NCBI GenBank assembly: GCA_036271875.1
Contig: DATAZU010000039.1
Location: 1 to 64,000 of the forward strand
Direction of reading: 5' to 3'
DNA from: Galbitalea sp036271875
Lineage (GTDB): Bacteria; Actinomycetota; Actinomycetes; Actinomycetales; Microbacteriaceae
DNA length: 64,000 bases
The notes beneath the pieces are model-generated. The model did no database searches and was not told where the DNA came from. It worked only from the letters and a program-made list of their open reading frames with translations. A program made the position numbers and the translations under genes. Shown here in pieces: positions 28,910 through 38,044 of the stretch; position 1 is the stretch's first letter; the number at the start of each line of letters is the position of its first letter.

Positions 28910-29367
28910 CGATGATCGCGGTTCGCGATGTCGGTTGGGATGATCCTCGTGGCGAAGCACTGCGCGTCGCGCAGCGCGACGAACTGACGATTCGCTACGA
29001 AACGCCAGACTCTGAGCCCGGCCGGGCTCCCAGCGCCGCAGACATCACGGTGTTTTTCGTTGCCTTCGACGGTGACCGCGCGGTCGGTTGTGGTGGCCTG
29101 CGGCAACTGGATACGGCGCATGGCGAGATCAAACGGATGTACGTCACGCCGGACCACCGCGGCACAGGCGTGTCGACCGCCGTGCTGCACGCGGTCGAAG
29201 ACTGGGCGGGCGCACACGGATGGGACCGGCTGGTACTGGAGACCGGCGAGCGCCAGCCCGATGCCATCCGTTTTTACGAGCGAGAGGGCTACGCGCGCAT
29301 CCCAAACTTTGGCCACTACGTGCACAGCGATATTTCGCTCTGCTACGAGAAGCTGCTCAGCGCGTAG
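28906..29367 (+). CDS. GNAT family N-acetyltransferase (paralogue of the gene at 3279)
   Basis: About 153 residues with the acetyl-CoA loop HRGTGVSTAVL and the C-terminal FYEREGY segment. The GTG at 28906 overlaps the purC stop and has GAGGA 12 nt before it; an ATG two codons later (28912) is the alternative. It shares KRMYV, LETG and IPNFG with the GNAT encoded at 3279, so both belong to one subfamily. Being last in the purD-purC operon suggests co-expression, not a purine function. Confidence 0.82.
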   Translation: MTMIAVRDVGWDDPRGEALRVAQRDELTIRYETPDSEPGRAPSAADITVFFVAFDGDRAVGCGGLRQLDTAHGEIKRMYVTPDHRGTGVSTAVLHAVEDWAGAHGWDRLVLETGERQPDAIRFYEREGYARIPNFGHYVHSDISLCYEKLLSA

Positions 29368-29397
29368 CGATCGCAACGAGACCCTCGCGAGGCACAT

Positions 29398-31239
29398 CTA
29401 GCCGAAGGTGTACGAGTAGGCGGTGATGCCCTTGCCGACTGACATATTCAGCGTGCCCGAGTCGTTGCCGGCGGTCTTGAGGATCTCGTATGACTTCGGA
29501 TCGCCCGAAACGTGGATGGTGCGCTTCTTCCCATCGACGGAGTACGTGATCGTCCCGTGTCCGCCGAGCACCATCCGAACTTCTGACGCCGTGTATTTCA
29601 GTCGGATGGCGGATGATCCCTCCGGCTTGACGCCATTGAAGGTCAGGTCCCACGCGCCGGCCAACGCAAATGTGCTCGCCGTCTGCTTCGACGGGTAGCT
29701 GAACGTGGCGATGCCCGACCCGTATGTTGTGGTCCCGCCGTAGTTCTCCACCTTGCCGAGGCTCAGGTACGTTTCCGGCGTAGTTGTCCCCGCCTTCGGC
29801 GTCGTGTCCGGAAGATCCGTCGTCGCGGGCAGCTTCACGTTCGGGTTCGCCGCCGTCAGGAGTTGACGGATCAGCGACTCGGTCGTCGAATAGTCGCCCT
29901 CACCGAACTGGATGTGACGCACCACACCCTTCGCGTCGACCAGGTAGTCGGCGGGCCAGTAGCGGTTGCGGTAATTCGTCCAGGTGTCGAGGTTGTTGTC
30001 GATCGCCACCGGATAGGTGATACCGAAGTTCTTCGCGGCGGCCTCGACGTTCGAGGTCACCTTCTCAAACGCGTACTCCGGTGACTGGATGCCGATGATG
30101 TCGAGTCCCGCCTTCTTGTACGCCTTGTCCCATGCGACGACGTGTGGCAGCGAGCGCTGGCAGTTGATGCAGGAGTAAGCCCAGAAGTCGATCAGGACGA
30201 CTTTTCCCTTGAGGCTCTTCAGGTTGATGGCCTGGTCTCCCGGAGTGTTGAACCAGGCGGCGATGCCCTTGATATCCGGCGCGGTGCCACAGCTCTCGAG
30301 CTTGGTCGCGCCCTCGCGGCACTTGCTGAGGTCTTTGTTCTGGCTGTTCACCAGGCCACCGAGATTGAGCGCCTTCGACACCTGGTTCGAGTTCGAGAAC
30401 TGCGCCTGGAGCGCGCTCGTGTAGTCGGGGATCGCGGTCTGCAGCACCTGGGGAAGATTGAAGACCAGACCCACCGCGAGCGCGATCATCACGATGCCGC
30501 CGGTGACGCGGATGCCCTGCTGGTGCTTGCGGAACGACTTGACCCGCTCGGCGACACGACGGCCGGCGAGCGCGAAGATGAGCAGTGGAACCGAGGCACC
30601 GATCGCAAATGCGACGGTCAGAACTATCGTGCCGAATCCGATTTTCCCCGTGGATCCGGCGACCGTGATTGCCGCGAGCACCGGTCCGGCGCATGGTACG
30701 TAGACCGCGCCGAGCGCGATGCCGAGAACAAAGCCACCGCGTTCGGTTCCGACGCTCTTCTGCGGAAGCAGCGAGAACGGCTTCTCCAGCAGGTGCTGAA
30801 ACCTGGGGATAATCAGACCGAACCCGATGATGACCAGCACGATGATTCCCGCCCAGCGCAGGAAATCCTGCGGAAGGTGAAGCAGCGCGAGAAGCAGCGA
30901 TCCGATCAGCGTGAACACGCTGAAGCTCACGACCAGGCCGAGGATGACCAGGTATGGACGCCAGCGCGAGACGGTCGGCTCGGCATCCGGGGTTGCGTCC
31001 GAATCGACTTCCGGCCTCTCGAGGATCGCTGTCGCTGTTCCACTCGAACCACCCGAGTTCCGCGCGCTACTCACGGGCATGTCTCGCCGCGCGAACCGGC
31101 GCTTAGCCGGCTTGCCGTCGGCTCGTGCCCCCTGCACGCCGCCGGAGAAAAAGATGACGGGCAACACCGGAAGGATGCACGGGGAGATGCCCGTGATGAG
31201 TCCACCGGCCAGGCCGATGAGCGCTAGAGACAGGAACAC
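29398..31239 (-). CDS. dipZ: DipZ-type thiol-disulfide transmembrane protein, copy 1
   Basis: A 613-residue fusion. Residues 1-290 are a CcdA/DsbD-type membrane domain that carries electrons across the membrane (GISPCILPVLPVIFF and VYVPCAGPVLAAI hold the paired cysteines). Residues 320-450 are an exported thioredoxin-like domain with active site SCINC near 356. The last 130 residues form a beta domain as in mycobacterial DipZ. It lies beside fasciclin genes, as dipZ lies beside mpt70 and mpt83 in Mycobacterium tuberculosis. Its first cytoplasmic loop (about 35-90) is longer than in copy 2. Starts at GTG. Confidence 0.92.
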   Translation of the reverse strand: MFLSLALIGLAGGLITGISPCILPVLPVIFFSGGVQGARADGKPAKRRFARRDMPVSSARNSGGSSGTATAILERPEVDSDATPDAEPTVSRWRPYLVILGLVVSFSVFTLIGSLLLALLHLPQDFLRWAGIIVLVIIGFGLIIPRFQHLLEKPFSLLPQKSVGTERGGFVLGIALGAVYVPCAGPVLAAITVAGSTGKIGFGTIVLTVAFAIGASVPLLIFALAGRRVAERVKSFRKHQQGIRVTGGIVMIALAVGLVFNLPQVLQTAIPDYTSALQAQFSNSNQVSKALNLGGLVNSQNKDLSKCREGATKLESCGTAPDIKGIAAWFNTPGDQAINLKSLKGKVVLIDFWAYSCINCQRSLPHVVAWDKAYKKAGLDIIGIQSPEYAFEKVTSNVEAAAKNFGITYPVAIDNNLDTWTNYRNRYWPADYLVDAKGVVRHIQFGEGDYSTTESLIRQLLTAANPNVKLPATTDLPDTTPKAGTTTPETYLSLGKVENYGGTTTYGSGIATFSYPSKQTASTFALAGAWDLTFNGVKPEGSSAIRLKYTASEVRMVLGGHGTITYSVDGKKRTIHVSGDPKSYEILKTAGNDSGTLNMSVGKGITAYSYTFG

Positions 31240-31443
31240 GATTACCCCTCAATTGGATGGTTGTGACACCTGTTCGGAACCGATCTGCCGATCGACGGGC
31301 GCCCGTGAAATCGAACGCTGAGAGTTTGTCGGGTTTGCAGCCCACTCCAATCGGCCCGCAGGAGGGTTCCGAACCAGCAGCCAGGAGCCCACGTTCGTGG
31401 GTCATCGGGGGACCTTATCGGCCCACTCACCAAGGAGTATTCA
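31240..31443. promoter_or_regulatory. Divergent region between dipZ copy 1 and fasciclin gene 1
   Basis: The word GTTCGGAACC occurs at 31272-31281 on the plus strand and at 31365-31374 on the minus strand, each pointing toward one of the two genes. GGAAC is a common -35 element of ECF sigma factors, so this may be a pair of ECF promoters (inference). The fasciclin gene has an AAGGAG ribosome site before its ATG. Confidence 0.4.
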
Positions 31444-32094
31444 ATGCGAGTTATGAAGCGCAATTCGATTGCGGCAATCACACTCGCCGCTGTGGCCGTA
31501 TTCGGTCTGGCGGCATGTTCATCCATGGCAACCACGGCGACGCCCAAGGCGAAGCACACGGCGAGTGCTCCCGCGAAGGCCAATCCGGCGGCGGACCTGG
31601 TCGGCAGTGGATGCGCAGGCTACGCGAAGCAGGTTCCGAACGGGGCCGGTTCTATCGTCGGTATGTCGCAGGATCCGGTCGCGGTCGCTGCCTCCAACAA
31701 TCCGCTTCTGACCACCCTGGTCAAGGCGGTATCGGGCAAGTTGAACCCGAAGGTCAACCTGGTCTCGACCCTCGACGGTTCGCAGTTCACTGTCTTCGCT
31801 CCGGTCGACTCCGCGTTCGCGAAGCTTCCGGCCGCGACGGTCACCGCACTTGAGCAGCCTGCGAATGCCGCGCTGCTCACGAGCATCCTGACCTATCACG
31901 TGGTCCCCGGTGAGATCCTGCCCGCCAACATCGACGGAACTCACACCACTGTCGAGGGCCAGGATCTCACGGTTACCGGCTCCGGCAACGACATCATGGT
32001 CAACGGTTCCAGCGTGATCTGTGGTGGCGTGCACACGGCAAACGCGACGGTATACCTGATCGACACTGTACTGAGCGTTCCAGCCAAGAAGTAG
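31444..32094 (+). CDS. Fasciclin-domain lipoprotein (MPT83-like)
   Basis: A 216-residue cell-surface protein. The signal ends FGLAAC with lipidated Cys25, then a Thr/Ala/Pro linker and one FAS1 domain (about 60-215). It matches mycobacterial MPT83/MPT70 closely: GMSQDPVAVAASNNPLLTTL, GKLNPKVNLV, TVFAPVDSAF, ILTYHVVPG and HTANATVYLIDTVL. Cys57 and Cys193 correspond to the cysteines that form the MPT70 disulfide, plausible clients of the adjacent DipZ proteins. FAS1 domains mediate adhesion. Being a lipoprotein, it parallels MPT83, while the next gene parallels secreted MPT70. Confidence 0.93.
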   Translation: MRVMKRNSIAAITLAAVAVFGLAACSSMATTATPKAKHTASAPAKANPAADLVGSGCAGYAKQVPNGAGSIVGMSQDPVAVAASNNPLLTTLVKAVSGKLNPKVNLVSTLDGSQFTVFAPVDSAFAKLPAATVTALEQPANAALLTSILTYHVVPGEILPANIDGTHTTVEGQDLTVTGSGNDIMVNGSSVICGGVHTANATVYLIDTVLSVPAKK

Positions 32095-32113
32095 CCTCCG
32101 TCCACACGGCAGA

Positions 32114-32145
32114 CGGCCCGGCGCGATTCGTTTCGCGGCGGGCCG
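32114..32145 (+). terminator. GC-rich hairpin between the two fasciclin genes
   Basis: CGGCCCGGCGCG (32114-32125) pairs with CGCGGCGGGCCG (32134-32145), one mismatch, 8-nt loop. It lies 20 nt after the first fasciclin stop. No T-run follows, so it may attenuate or stabilise more than terminate. Confidence 0.55.
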
Positions 32146-32245
32146 TTCGCGCGCGCTCGCCCCGAACTGGGGCCGCGACTCAGTGGTGTGGCGTACTGGC
32201 ATCCCGGGAGGATGAGACATACATTTCTAATCCGAGGAGATTGTC

Positions 32246-32902
32246 TTGGCCAGAACTGAGCTGCTTGCTGCGGTCGCCAGCATCCTGATCGTTGCGGGTG
32301 TGCTCGCGATACCGCTAGCCGCACCAACTCAGACGACAGACGCACCCGCCGCTGTTCCGCGACCGCTCGGGACCCCGACCGCGACGGCCACGCCGTCGGC
32401 CGCAAACCTCGTGGGATCCGGCTGCGCCGCGTATCAGAAGAAAGTTCCGACCGGCCAGGGGTCGGTCGTCGGGATGTCGCAGGAGCCGGTCGCGATCGCC
32501 GCGGCCAACAACCCGATGCTCACCACCCTCACCTCGGCCCTATGGGGCAAGCTGAATCCCACGGTTAATCTGGTCAGCACCCTGGACTCCGGGCAATACA
32601 CCGTCTTCGCTCCCGTCGACTCCGCGTTTGCCAAGCTGCCCGCCGCGACCATCGCTTCCCTGAAACTGCCCGCGAACGCAAAGCAACTGTCGAGCATCCT
32701 CGAGTTCCACGTGGTCAAGGGCGAACTGCTGCCGGCCAACGTCGACGGCCTGCTGCCAACGCTCCAGGGCGGGATGCTGACGGTCAAGGGGTCTGGCGCC
32801 GGGATCACCGTAAACGGGGCGAGCGTCATTTGCGGCGGCATCCAGACAGCAAATGCGACCGTCTATCTAATCGACACCGTTCTCACGCCCCCGGCGAACT
32901 GA
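32246..32902 (+). CDS. Secreted fasciclin-domain protein (MPT70-like)
   Basis: A 218-residue paralogue of the gene before it, with one FAS1 domain (about 62-217) and the same paired cysteines (Cys60 and Cys196). The N-terminal hydrophobic segment (6-26) lacks a lipobox Cys, so the protein is either cleaved and secreted or held by an uncleaved anchor; this is the MPT70-like form. A Pro/Thr/Ala linker follows. The start is a TTG with a GAGGAGA ribosome site; no ATG or GTG fits. It ends 5 bp from the convergent dipZ copy 2. Confidence 0.9.
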   Translation: MARTELLAAVASILIVAGVLAIPLAAPTQTTDAPAAVPRPLGTPTATATPSAANLVGSGCAAYQKKVPTGQGSVVGMSQEPVAIAAANNPMLTTLTSALWGKLNPTVNLVSTLDSGQYTVFAPVDSAFAKLPAATIASLKLPANAKQLSSILEFHVVKGELLPANVDGLLPTLQGGMLTVKGSGAGITVNGASVICGGIQTANATVYLIDTVLTPPAN

Positions 32903-32906
32903 CCCA

Positions 32907-34637
32907 CTACCCGAAGGTAAACGAGTACACCGTTACCCCGGGCGAAACAGTCACATCGACCGCGCCCTGGTGAATCGTGGCCGTCTTGGCCAGGGGATAT
33001 GAGTTCGGGAATCCGCCGACCTTCTGCGTGTAAGACTTGCCGCCGATTCGGTATTTGACGGTGCCGGATCCGCCGACGACGATCCGAACCTCGCTCGCGT
33101 GATAGTTCAGCCGGATCCGGCCGCCGGTTGGCGCCGTGATTCCGTTGAAGGTGAGCGTCCACGGCCCGTCGAGTGCGAAGCTGTCGGCGGCGAGCGCCTT
33201 CGGAAAGGTGAAGTCGTGAGTGCCCGCGTCGTATGACCCGGTGCCCGCGTAGTTCTTCATCGTCCCGAGGCTGACGTAGGTTTCCTGCGTGGTCGACCCG
33301 GCCAGGGGCGTGGTGTCCTGCGTATCGGTCGGAGCTGGCAGCGTCTCTCCCGGATGTGCGTCAAGCAGTAGCTGGCGGATGTGTGCTTCGGTCGTGGCGT
33401 AACCACCTTCACCGAGCGAAATCTGACGCACGACACCGCGTGCGTCAATGAGATAGTCCGCCGGCCAATAGCGGTTGCGATAGTTGGTCCAGGTGGCGAG
33501 GTGATTGTCGAGGGCGACCGGGTAGTCAATGTTGAACCGGGCCGCGCCATCCATCACGTTTCCCGGCACTTTCTCGAAGGCATACTCCGGCGAGTGCACT
33601 CCGATGACCTCGAGCCCGAGCGACTTGTACTCGTTGTACCAATTCACGATGTGCGGAAGCGAGCGCTGGCAGTTGATGCAGGAGTACGCCCAGAAGTCGA
33701 TGAGGATGACCTTTCCCTTCAGCCCCTTAATCGTCAGTGGTTTGTCATGCGGCGTGTTGAACCACTGCTGGATGCCTTCGATCGACGGAGCCTGACCGCA
33801 ACTCTGCAGCACGGGCGAGTCCTCCGTGCACTTGCTCAGGTTCTTGTTTTGGGAGTTGACCAGGCCGGCAAGATCGAGTTGCTGGGACACCGCATCCGAC
33901 GCTCCGAAGCTCGTCTCTATCGACTGCGTGTAGTCGGGAATGAGGCGCTGTACGGCACCGGGAATATCGAAGAAAAGACCGATCGCGAGGGCGATCATGA
34001 CCACGCCACCGACGATTCGAATCGTGCGTTCGTGACGACGGAACGACTTAAGTCGTTCCGCGATGCCGCGGCCAGCCAGCGCGAAGATGAGCAGCGGAAT
34101 TGCGGCACCAATCGCGAAGAAGAGAGTCAGGACGATCGTGCCAACACCGATTGACCCGGTCGATCCGGCCACGGAGATCGCGGCGAGAACCGGGCCGGCG
34201 CATGGCACGTACACCGTGCCGAGCGCAATGCCGAGCACGAACCCGCCCCGCGAGGGATCCACGGTTGCCTTCGGCAGGAATGCGAACGGCCGCTCGAGAA
34301 AGTGCTGGAGTTTCGGGATGATCATCCCGAGCCCGATGACGATGAGCACAATGGTGCCAGCCCAGACCAGGAAATCCTGTGGCAGGTGCAGGATCGCCAG
34401 GACGAAGGATCCGACCAGCGTGAAGACGCTGAAGCTCACGACCAGCCCGACGACGACCAGGTATGGCCGCGACGTTCGAATCCGTTCCGGCTTAGCGTCT
34501 GGGCCGGGAATGCGCACCTTACGCGCGGCCTGAACCCCGCCAGAGAAGAAAATGACCGGCAGGACGGGAATGATGCACGGGGAGATGCCGGTGATGAGTC
34601 CGCCGACAATCCCAATGAGCGCAAGGGAGAACAGCAC
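32907..34637 (-). CDS. dipZ: DipZ-type thiol-disulfide transmembrane protein, copy 2
   Basis: About 576 residues with the same layout as copy 1: CcdA/DsbD-like membrane domain with GISPCIIPVLPVIFF and VYVPCAGPVLAAI, thioredoxin-like domain with SCINC near 319 and a C-terminal beta domain. I place the start at GTG 34637, which aligns exactly with the start of copy 1; an upstream extension to 34847 is rejected because it crosses the divergent VOC gene. The two copies flank the fasciclin pair on both sides. They have diverged well beyond a recent duplication. Confidence 0.92.
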   Translation of the reverse strand: MLFSLALIGIVGGLITGISPCIIPVLPVIFFSGGVQAARKVRIPGPDAKPERIRTSRPYLVVVGLVVSFSVFTLVGSFVLAILHLPQDFLVWAGTIVLIVIGLGMIIPKLQHFLERPFAFLPKATVDPSRGGFVLGIALGTVYVPCAGPVLAAISVAGSTGSIGVGTIVLTLFFAIGAAIPLLIFALAGRGIAERLKSFRRHERTIRIVGGVVMIALAIGLFFDIPGAVQRLIPDYTQSIETSFGASDAVSQQLDLAGLVNSQNKNLSKCTEDSPVLQSCGQAPSIEGIQQWFNTPHDKPLTIKGLKGKVILIDFWAYSCINCQRSLPHIVNWYNEYKSLGLEVIGVHSPEYAFEKVPGNVMDGAARFNIDYPVALDNHLATWTNYRNRYWPADYLIDARGVVRQISLGEGGYATTEAHIRQLLLDAHPGETLPAPTDTQDTTPLAGSTTQETYVSLGTMKNYAGTGSYDAGTHDFTFPKALAADSFALDGPWTLTFNGITAPTGGRIRLNYHASEVRIVVGGSGTVKYRIGGKSYTQKVGGFPNSYPLAKTATIHQGAVDVTVSPGVTVYSFTFG

Positions 34638-34770
34638 GACGGCTCCTAGAGACTCGGGTATCTGATTTAGCTTCGGCGCGGAACGGTCTGTTGATTGCCC
34701 CCCAGTTAGAGGGTCGGTCCCCCTTAAGGAGGACCGGAATGCTGCTGCCGCGCGCCCGGTTGCATGGAGT
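34638..34770. promoter_or_regulatory. Divergent region between dipZ copy 2 and the VOC operon
   Basis: A near-perfect inverted repeat pairs CGGTCCCCCTT (34715-34725) with AAGGAGGACCG (34726-34736), one mismatch and no spacer, a shape more like an operator than a terminator. No convincing -10 box was seen for either gene. Confidence 0.4.
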
Positions 34771-35637
34771 ATGACCTCTGCAGACGTCTTGGCGGCGGAC
34801 ACGGCGATGGGTCCGGTCACTCTGCTGGTGGCCGATCTGGATGCCATGACGGCCTACTATCGCGATGCCGTCGCACTCGAGGTGCTCCGACAGGAGGGGA
34901 CGCGAGTCACGTTGGGACGCGGCACGAATCCGGTTCTGATCCTGGAGCATTCACCCGCGCTGAAGCACGCCGGTCCACACGACGCCGGGCTGTACCACAC
35001 GGCCATCCTGTTCGACACCGAGCGCGCCCTCGCCGCGGCCGTGTATTCGGTCGCGTCGCGGCATCCCGGGTCGTTCACGGGTAGTGCCGACCATCTGGTG
35101 TCGAAGGCGTTCTATTTCACCGATCCGGAAGGCAACGGCGTCGAGCTGTACTGGGATCGCGACCGCAGCCAGTGGAGCTGGGCGCACGGCACGATTGAAA
35201 TGGGCACGCTGTTTCTCGATCCAAACGAGTTTCTGCGGGCCAATCTCACGCCGGAGGTCATCGAGAACCCTGTCGAAGGCGGTGCCAGGGTCGGTCACGT
35301 TCATCTTTCGGTAGGAGACACGGCGAGCGCGCGGGACTTCTACGTCGACCGCCTCGGATTTGAACAGACCGTCGAGATGCCGGGGCAGGCCCTGTTCGTG
35401 AGCGCGGGCATGTACCACCACCACATGGCGATGAACGTGTGGAACAGTCGTGGTGCCGGACGCCGCTCGCAAACGCTGGGGCTCGGCGGGGTTGACATCC
35501 TTGTTCCCACGCACGACGATCTCGGCTCCCTCCGCGAGCGCATGGACCACTACGGTGTTGCGACGCGAAACGACGGCAGGTCCGTCGCCTTCGAGGACCC
35601 GTGGGCCAATCAGATTTCCGTGAGCGTCGCGCGATAG
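34771..35637 (+). CDS. VOC family protein (CatE-like extradiol dioxygenase or glyoxalase)
   Basis: A 288-residue protein made of two vicinal-oxygen-chelate modules (about 15-130 and 165-287). It resembles Bacillus CatE-type catechol 2,3-dioxygenases: DPEGNGVELYWDR in module one, GHVHLSVGD opening module two and MYHHHMAMNVW near residue 215. His residues in the last two are likely metal ligands. The glutamate expected in the final DPxxNxIE motif is replaced (DPWANQISV). Activity is therefore not certain. First of a tight three-gene operon with an SGNH hydrolase and a kinase. Confidence 0.82.
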   Translation: MTSADVLAADTAMGPVTLLVADLDAMTAYYRDAVALEVLRQEGTRVTLGRGTNPVLILEHSPALKHAGPHDAGLYHTAILFDTERALAAAVYSVASRHPGSFTGSADHLVSKAFYFTDPEGNGVELYWDRDRSQWSWAHGTIEMGTLFLDPNEFLRANLTPEVIENPVEGGARVGHVHLSVGDTASARDFYVDRLGFEQTVEMPGQALFVSAGMYHHHMAMNVWNSRGAGRRSQTLGLGGVDILVPTHDDLGSLRERMDHYGVATRNDGRSVAFEDPWANQISVSVAR

Positions 35638-35640
35638 GTT

Positions 35641-36378
35641 ATGGCGGTGTCCGTGAATCCGCGTTACTCGAGGCTGGTAGCGGTATTGCTCGGTGCCGTT
35701 GTGCTCCCGCAGGCGCGCCGTGCCAGGCGAGTGATCCCGCGGCTCCCGGACGCCGCGCAGCCATGGTCTGGCAGGGTGCCCGGTCGGGATCCGGTCAGCA
35801 TTCTGGTGCTTGGCGACTCGACAGCGGCGGGCGTTGGTGCCCAGACCCAGGATGACGCCCTGCCGGGCAATCTCGCGCGGCGGCTCTCGCGCGAATGGGA
35901 GCGCGGTGCGAGCTGGCGCGCAGTCGGCGAGAATGGCGCAACCACGCAGGACATCGTGCGCCGCTACCTGGCCGAAGCGACAGCAGAAAAGTACGATCTG
36001 ATTTTCTTGTCGATCGGCGCGAACGACGCGCTGACCCTGCGGTCGCGGGCCGCCTTTCGACGCGACTTCCGCACCATCCTTCGTCGCCTTCGATCGGTAT
36101 CGCCGAAGGCACTGATCCTGGTTTCGAGCTTCCCGGGCTTCGGACAGTTCGCCTCGCTGCCTAATCCGCTGCGGTGGGCGCTCGCGCTGCATTCTCGGAG
36201 TCTCGAGGAGTCCGCGCGGCGGTTCGTGCGGTCAGAACCCGGGGTTGTCATGTCGCCTCCCGCACCCGAGTACACGGACGGATTCTTCGCGACCGACGGC
36301 TTTCATCCGAGCGCGCAGGGCTACCGGGAATGGGTCGACTTCGCACTCGCCGACGCCAAACTCGTTCGCACGCCGTGA
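35641..36378 (+). CDS. SGNH/GDSL hydrolase
   Basis: A 245-residue esterase of the SGNH fold. Block I GDSTAAGVG near residue 60 carries the nucleophile Ser, SIGAND near 123 carries the block III Asn, and DGFHPS near 220 supplies Asp and His. An N-terminal hydrophobic stretch (10-25) may anchor or export it. It starts 3 bp after the VOC stop and overlaps the kinase gene by 4 bp. Substrate unknown; family members deacylate lipids or sugars. Confidence 0.88.
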   Translation: MAVSVNPRYSRLVAVLLGAVVLPQARRARRVIPRLPDAAQPWSGRVPGRDPVSILVLGDSTAAGVGAQTQDDALPGNLARRLSREWERGASWRAVGENGATTQDIVRRYLAEATAEKYDLIFLSIGANDALTLRSRAAFRRDFRTILRRLRSVSPKALILVSSFPGFGQFASLPNPLRWALALHSRSLEESARRFVRSEPGVVMSPPAPEYTDGFFATDGFHPSAQGYREWVDFALADAKLVRTP

Positions 36379-37007
36379 GAAACCTGCGGTCGGTTGCCGA
36401 CGCGATCGACGCGATCGAAAACGCGCCGCGAACCAGCGGCAGGCTCATCGTCGGGATCACGGGGGCTCCGGGCGCTGGCAAGTCAACCGTCGCGGCCGCG
36501 ATGGTCGAAGTGCTTGGACCGACGGCGGCACTGCTCCCCATGGACGGGTTCCACCTCCCCCAGGCCACCCTCGTTGAATTCGGGCGACGAGATCGGATGG
36601 GCGCTCCTGACACCTTTGATGTTCCCGCCCTGCTCGCTCTGCTCGCCGCCATCCGAGTCCCTATCGAAAACTCAGGAGATCCGCTGAGCGCGCCCGGCTT
36701 CGACCGCGAAGCGGAGGAGCCCGTCCCTGGCGCGATTCACATATCTCCTGAAATTTCGACCGTGGTGGTTGAGGGGAACTACCTTTTGCTCGACTCGGGC
36801 GGCTGGGCGGCCGTCGCGGACTATCTCGACCTGAGTTTCTTCCTCGAGATCGATCTGGAGCTCCGCCGATCTCGGCTGATCGCCCGGCACGAGAAGTACG
36901 GTAAAAGCCCCGCGGAGGCTCGAGCGTGGGCGCTCGGCCCGGACGAGGCGAACGCACGACTGATCGAAACGACCGCCGCGCGCGCGGACTACCGCCTGTC
37001 CCTCTAG
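36375..37007 (+). CDS. P-loop nucleoside/pantothenate-kinase-like protein
   Basis: A 210-residue kinase of the uridine/pantothenate kinase-like group. Walker A GITGAPGAGKS is near residue 28, PMDGFHLP near 54 (substrate-binding Asp), VVVEGNYLLL near 128 and a lid RRSRLIARHEKYGKS near 160. Members of this group phosphorylate nucleosides, pantothenate or small sugars; the substrate cannot be fixed. The GTG start overlaps the SGNH stop; an earlier in-frame start lies deep in that gene and is rejected. Confidence 0.85.
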   Translation: MRNLRSVADAIDAIENAPRTSGRLIVGITGAPGAGKSTVAAAMVEVLGPTAALLPMDGFHLPQATLVEFGRRDRMGAPDTFDVPALLALLAAIRVPIENSGDPLSAPGFDREAEEPVPGAIHISPEISTVVVEGNYLLLDSGGWAAVADYLDLSFFLEIDLELRRSRLIARHEKYGKSPAEARAWALGPDEANARLIETTAARADYRLSL

Positions 37008-37025
37008 TGGCCCGCGACGCTCCGT

Positions 37026-37037
37026 TAGACTTTTGGC
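37026..37037 (+). promoter_or_regulatory. Leaderless purS promoter
   Basis: TAGACT (37026-37031) is followed by 6 nt and the ATG of purS. There is no ribosome-binding site. The gene pair purS-purQ therefore seems to be expressed from a leaderless mRNA. Confidence 0.6.
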
Positions 37038-37279
37038 ATGCCCACGATCGTCGTTGAAGTTATGCCAAAGCCTGCACTCCTCGACCCGCAGGGCAAGGCC
37101 GTCGTCGGCGCACTCGCGCGACTCGGCAAGACGGACTTCTCGGATGTCCGGATCGGCAAGCGCTTCGAGGTGACCGTGGACCGCCCGGTGGATGACGCAC
37201 TGCTGGCCGAGGTCCGTGAGTTGGCTAACGACGTGTTTTCGAACTCGGTCATCGAGGACGTCATCAGCGTGAGTGCTCT

Positions 37280-37283
<4 letters not shown>
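37038..37283 (+). CDS. purS: FGAM synthase subunit PurS
   Basis: An 81-residue dimeric subunit that bridges PurQ and PurL in the three-protein FGAM synthase of Gram-positive bacteria. It contains the family pattern LLDPQGKAVVGALARLG near 15 and VRIGKRFEV near 38. Overlaps purQ by 4 bp. Length is typical (80-90). Confidence 0.96.
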
Positions 37284-37972
<689 letters not shown>

Positions 37973-37977
37973 AGAGT

Positions 37978-38040
37978 CCGTGAGAGGTCCGAATCGACCC
38001 TTAAATCGACTGTTTAACGGTCGATTCGGACCTCTCACGG
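37978..38040. terminator. Palindromic element A: 22-bp perfect stem between purQ and mscS
   Basis: Arms 37978-37999 and 38019-38040 are perfectly complementary over 22 bp. The core reads GAGAGGTCCGAATCGACC. The 19-nt loop can pair further (TTAAA/TTTAA). It lies between convergent genes, so it can terminate both. It is the same element as at 47805-47870, with one base pair changed on both sides of the stem. Confidence 0.8.
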
Positions 38041-38044
38041 GGTT

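Noticed and set aside
32907..34847. A longer dipZ copy 2 starting at 34847
   Set aside because: GTG 34637 aligns exactly with the start of copy 1, while the extension covers the start of the divergent VOC gene.
36174..36374. An N-terminal extension of the kinase inside the SGNH hydrolase gene
   Set aside because: The hydrolase frame carries catalytic motifs there; the extension is Arg-rich shadow sequence and the coupled GTG at 36375 is the natural start.
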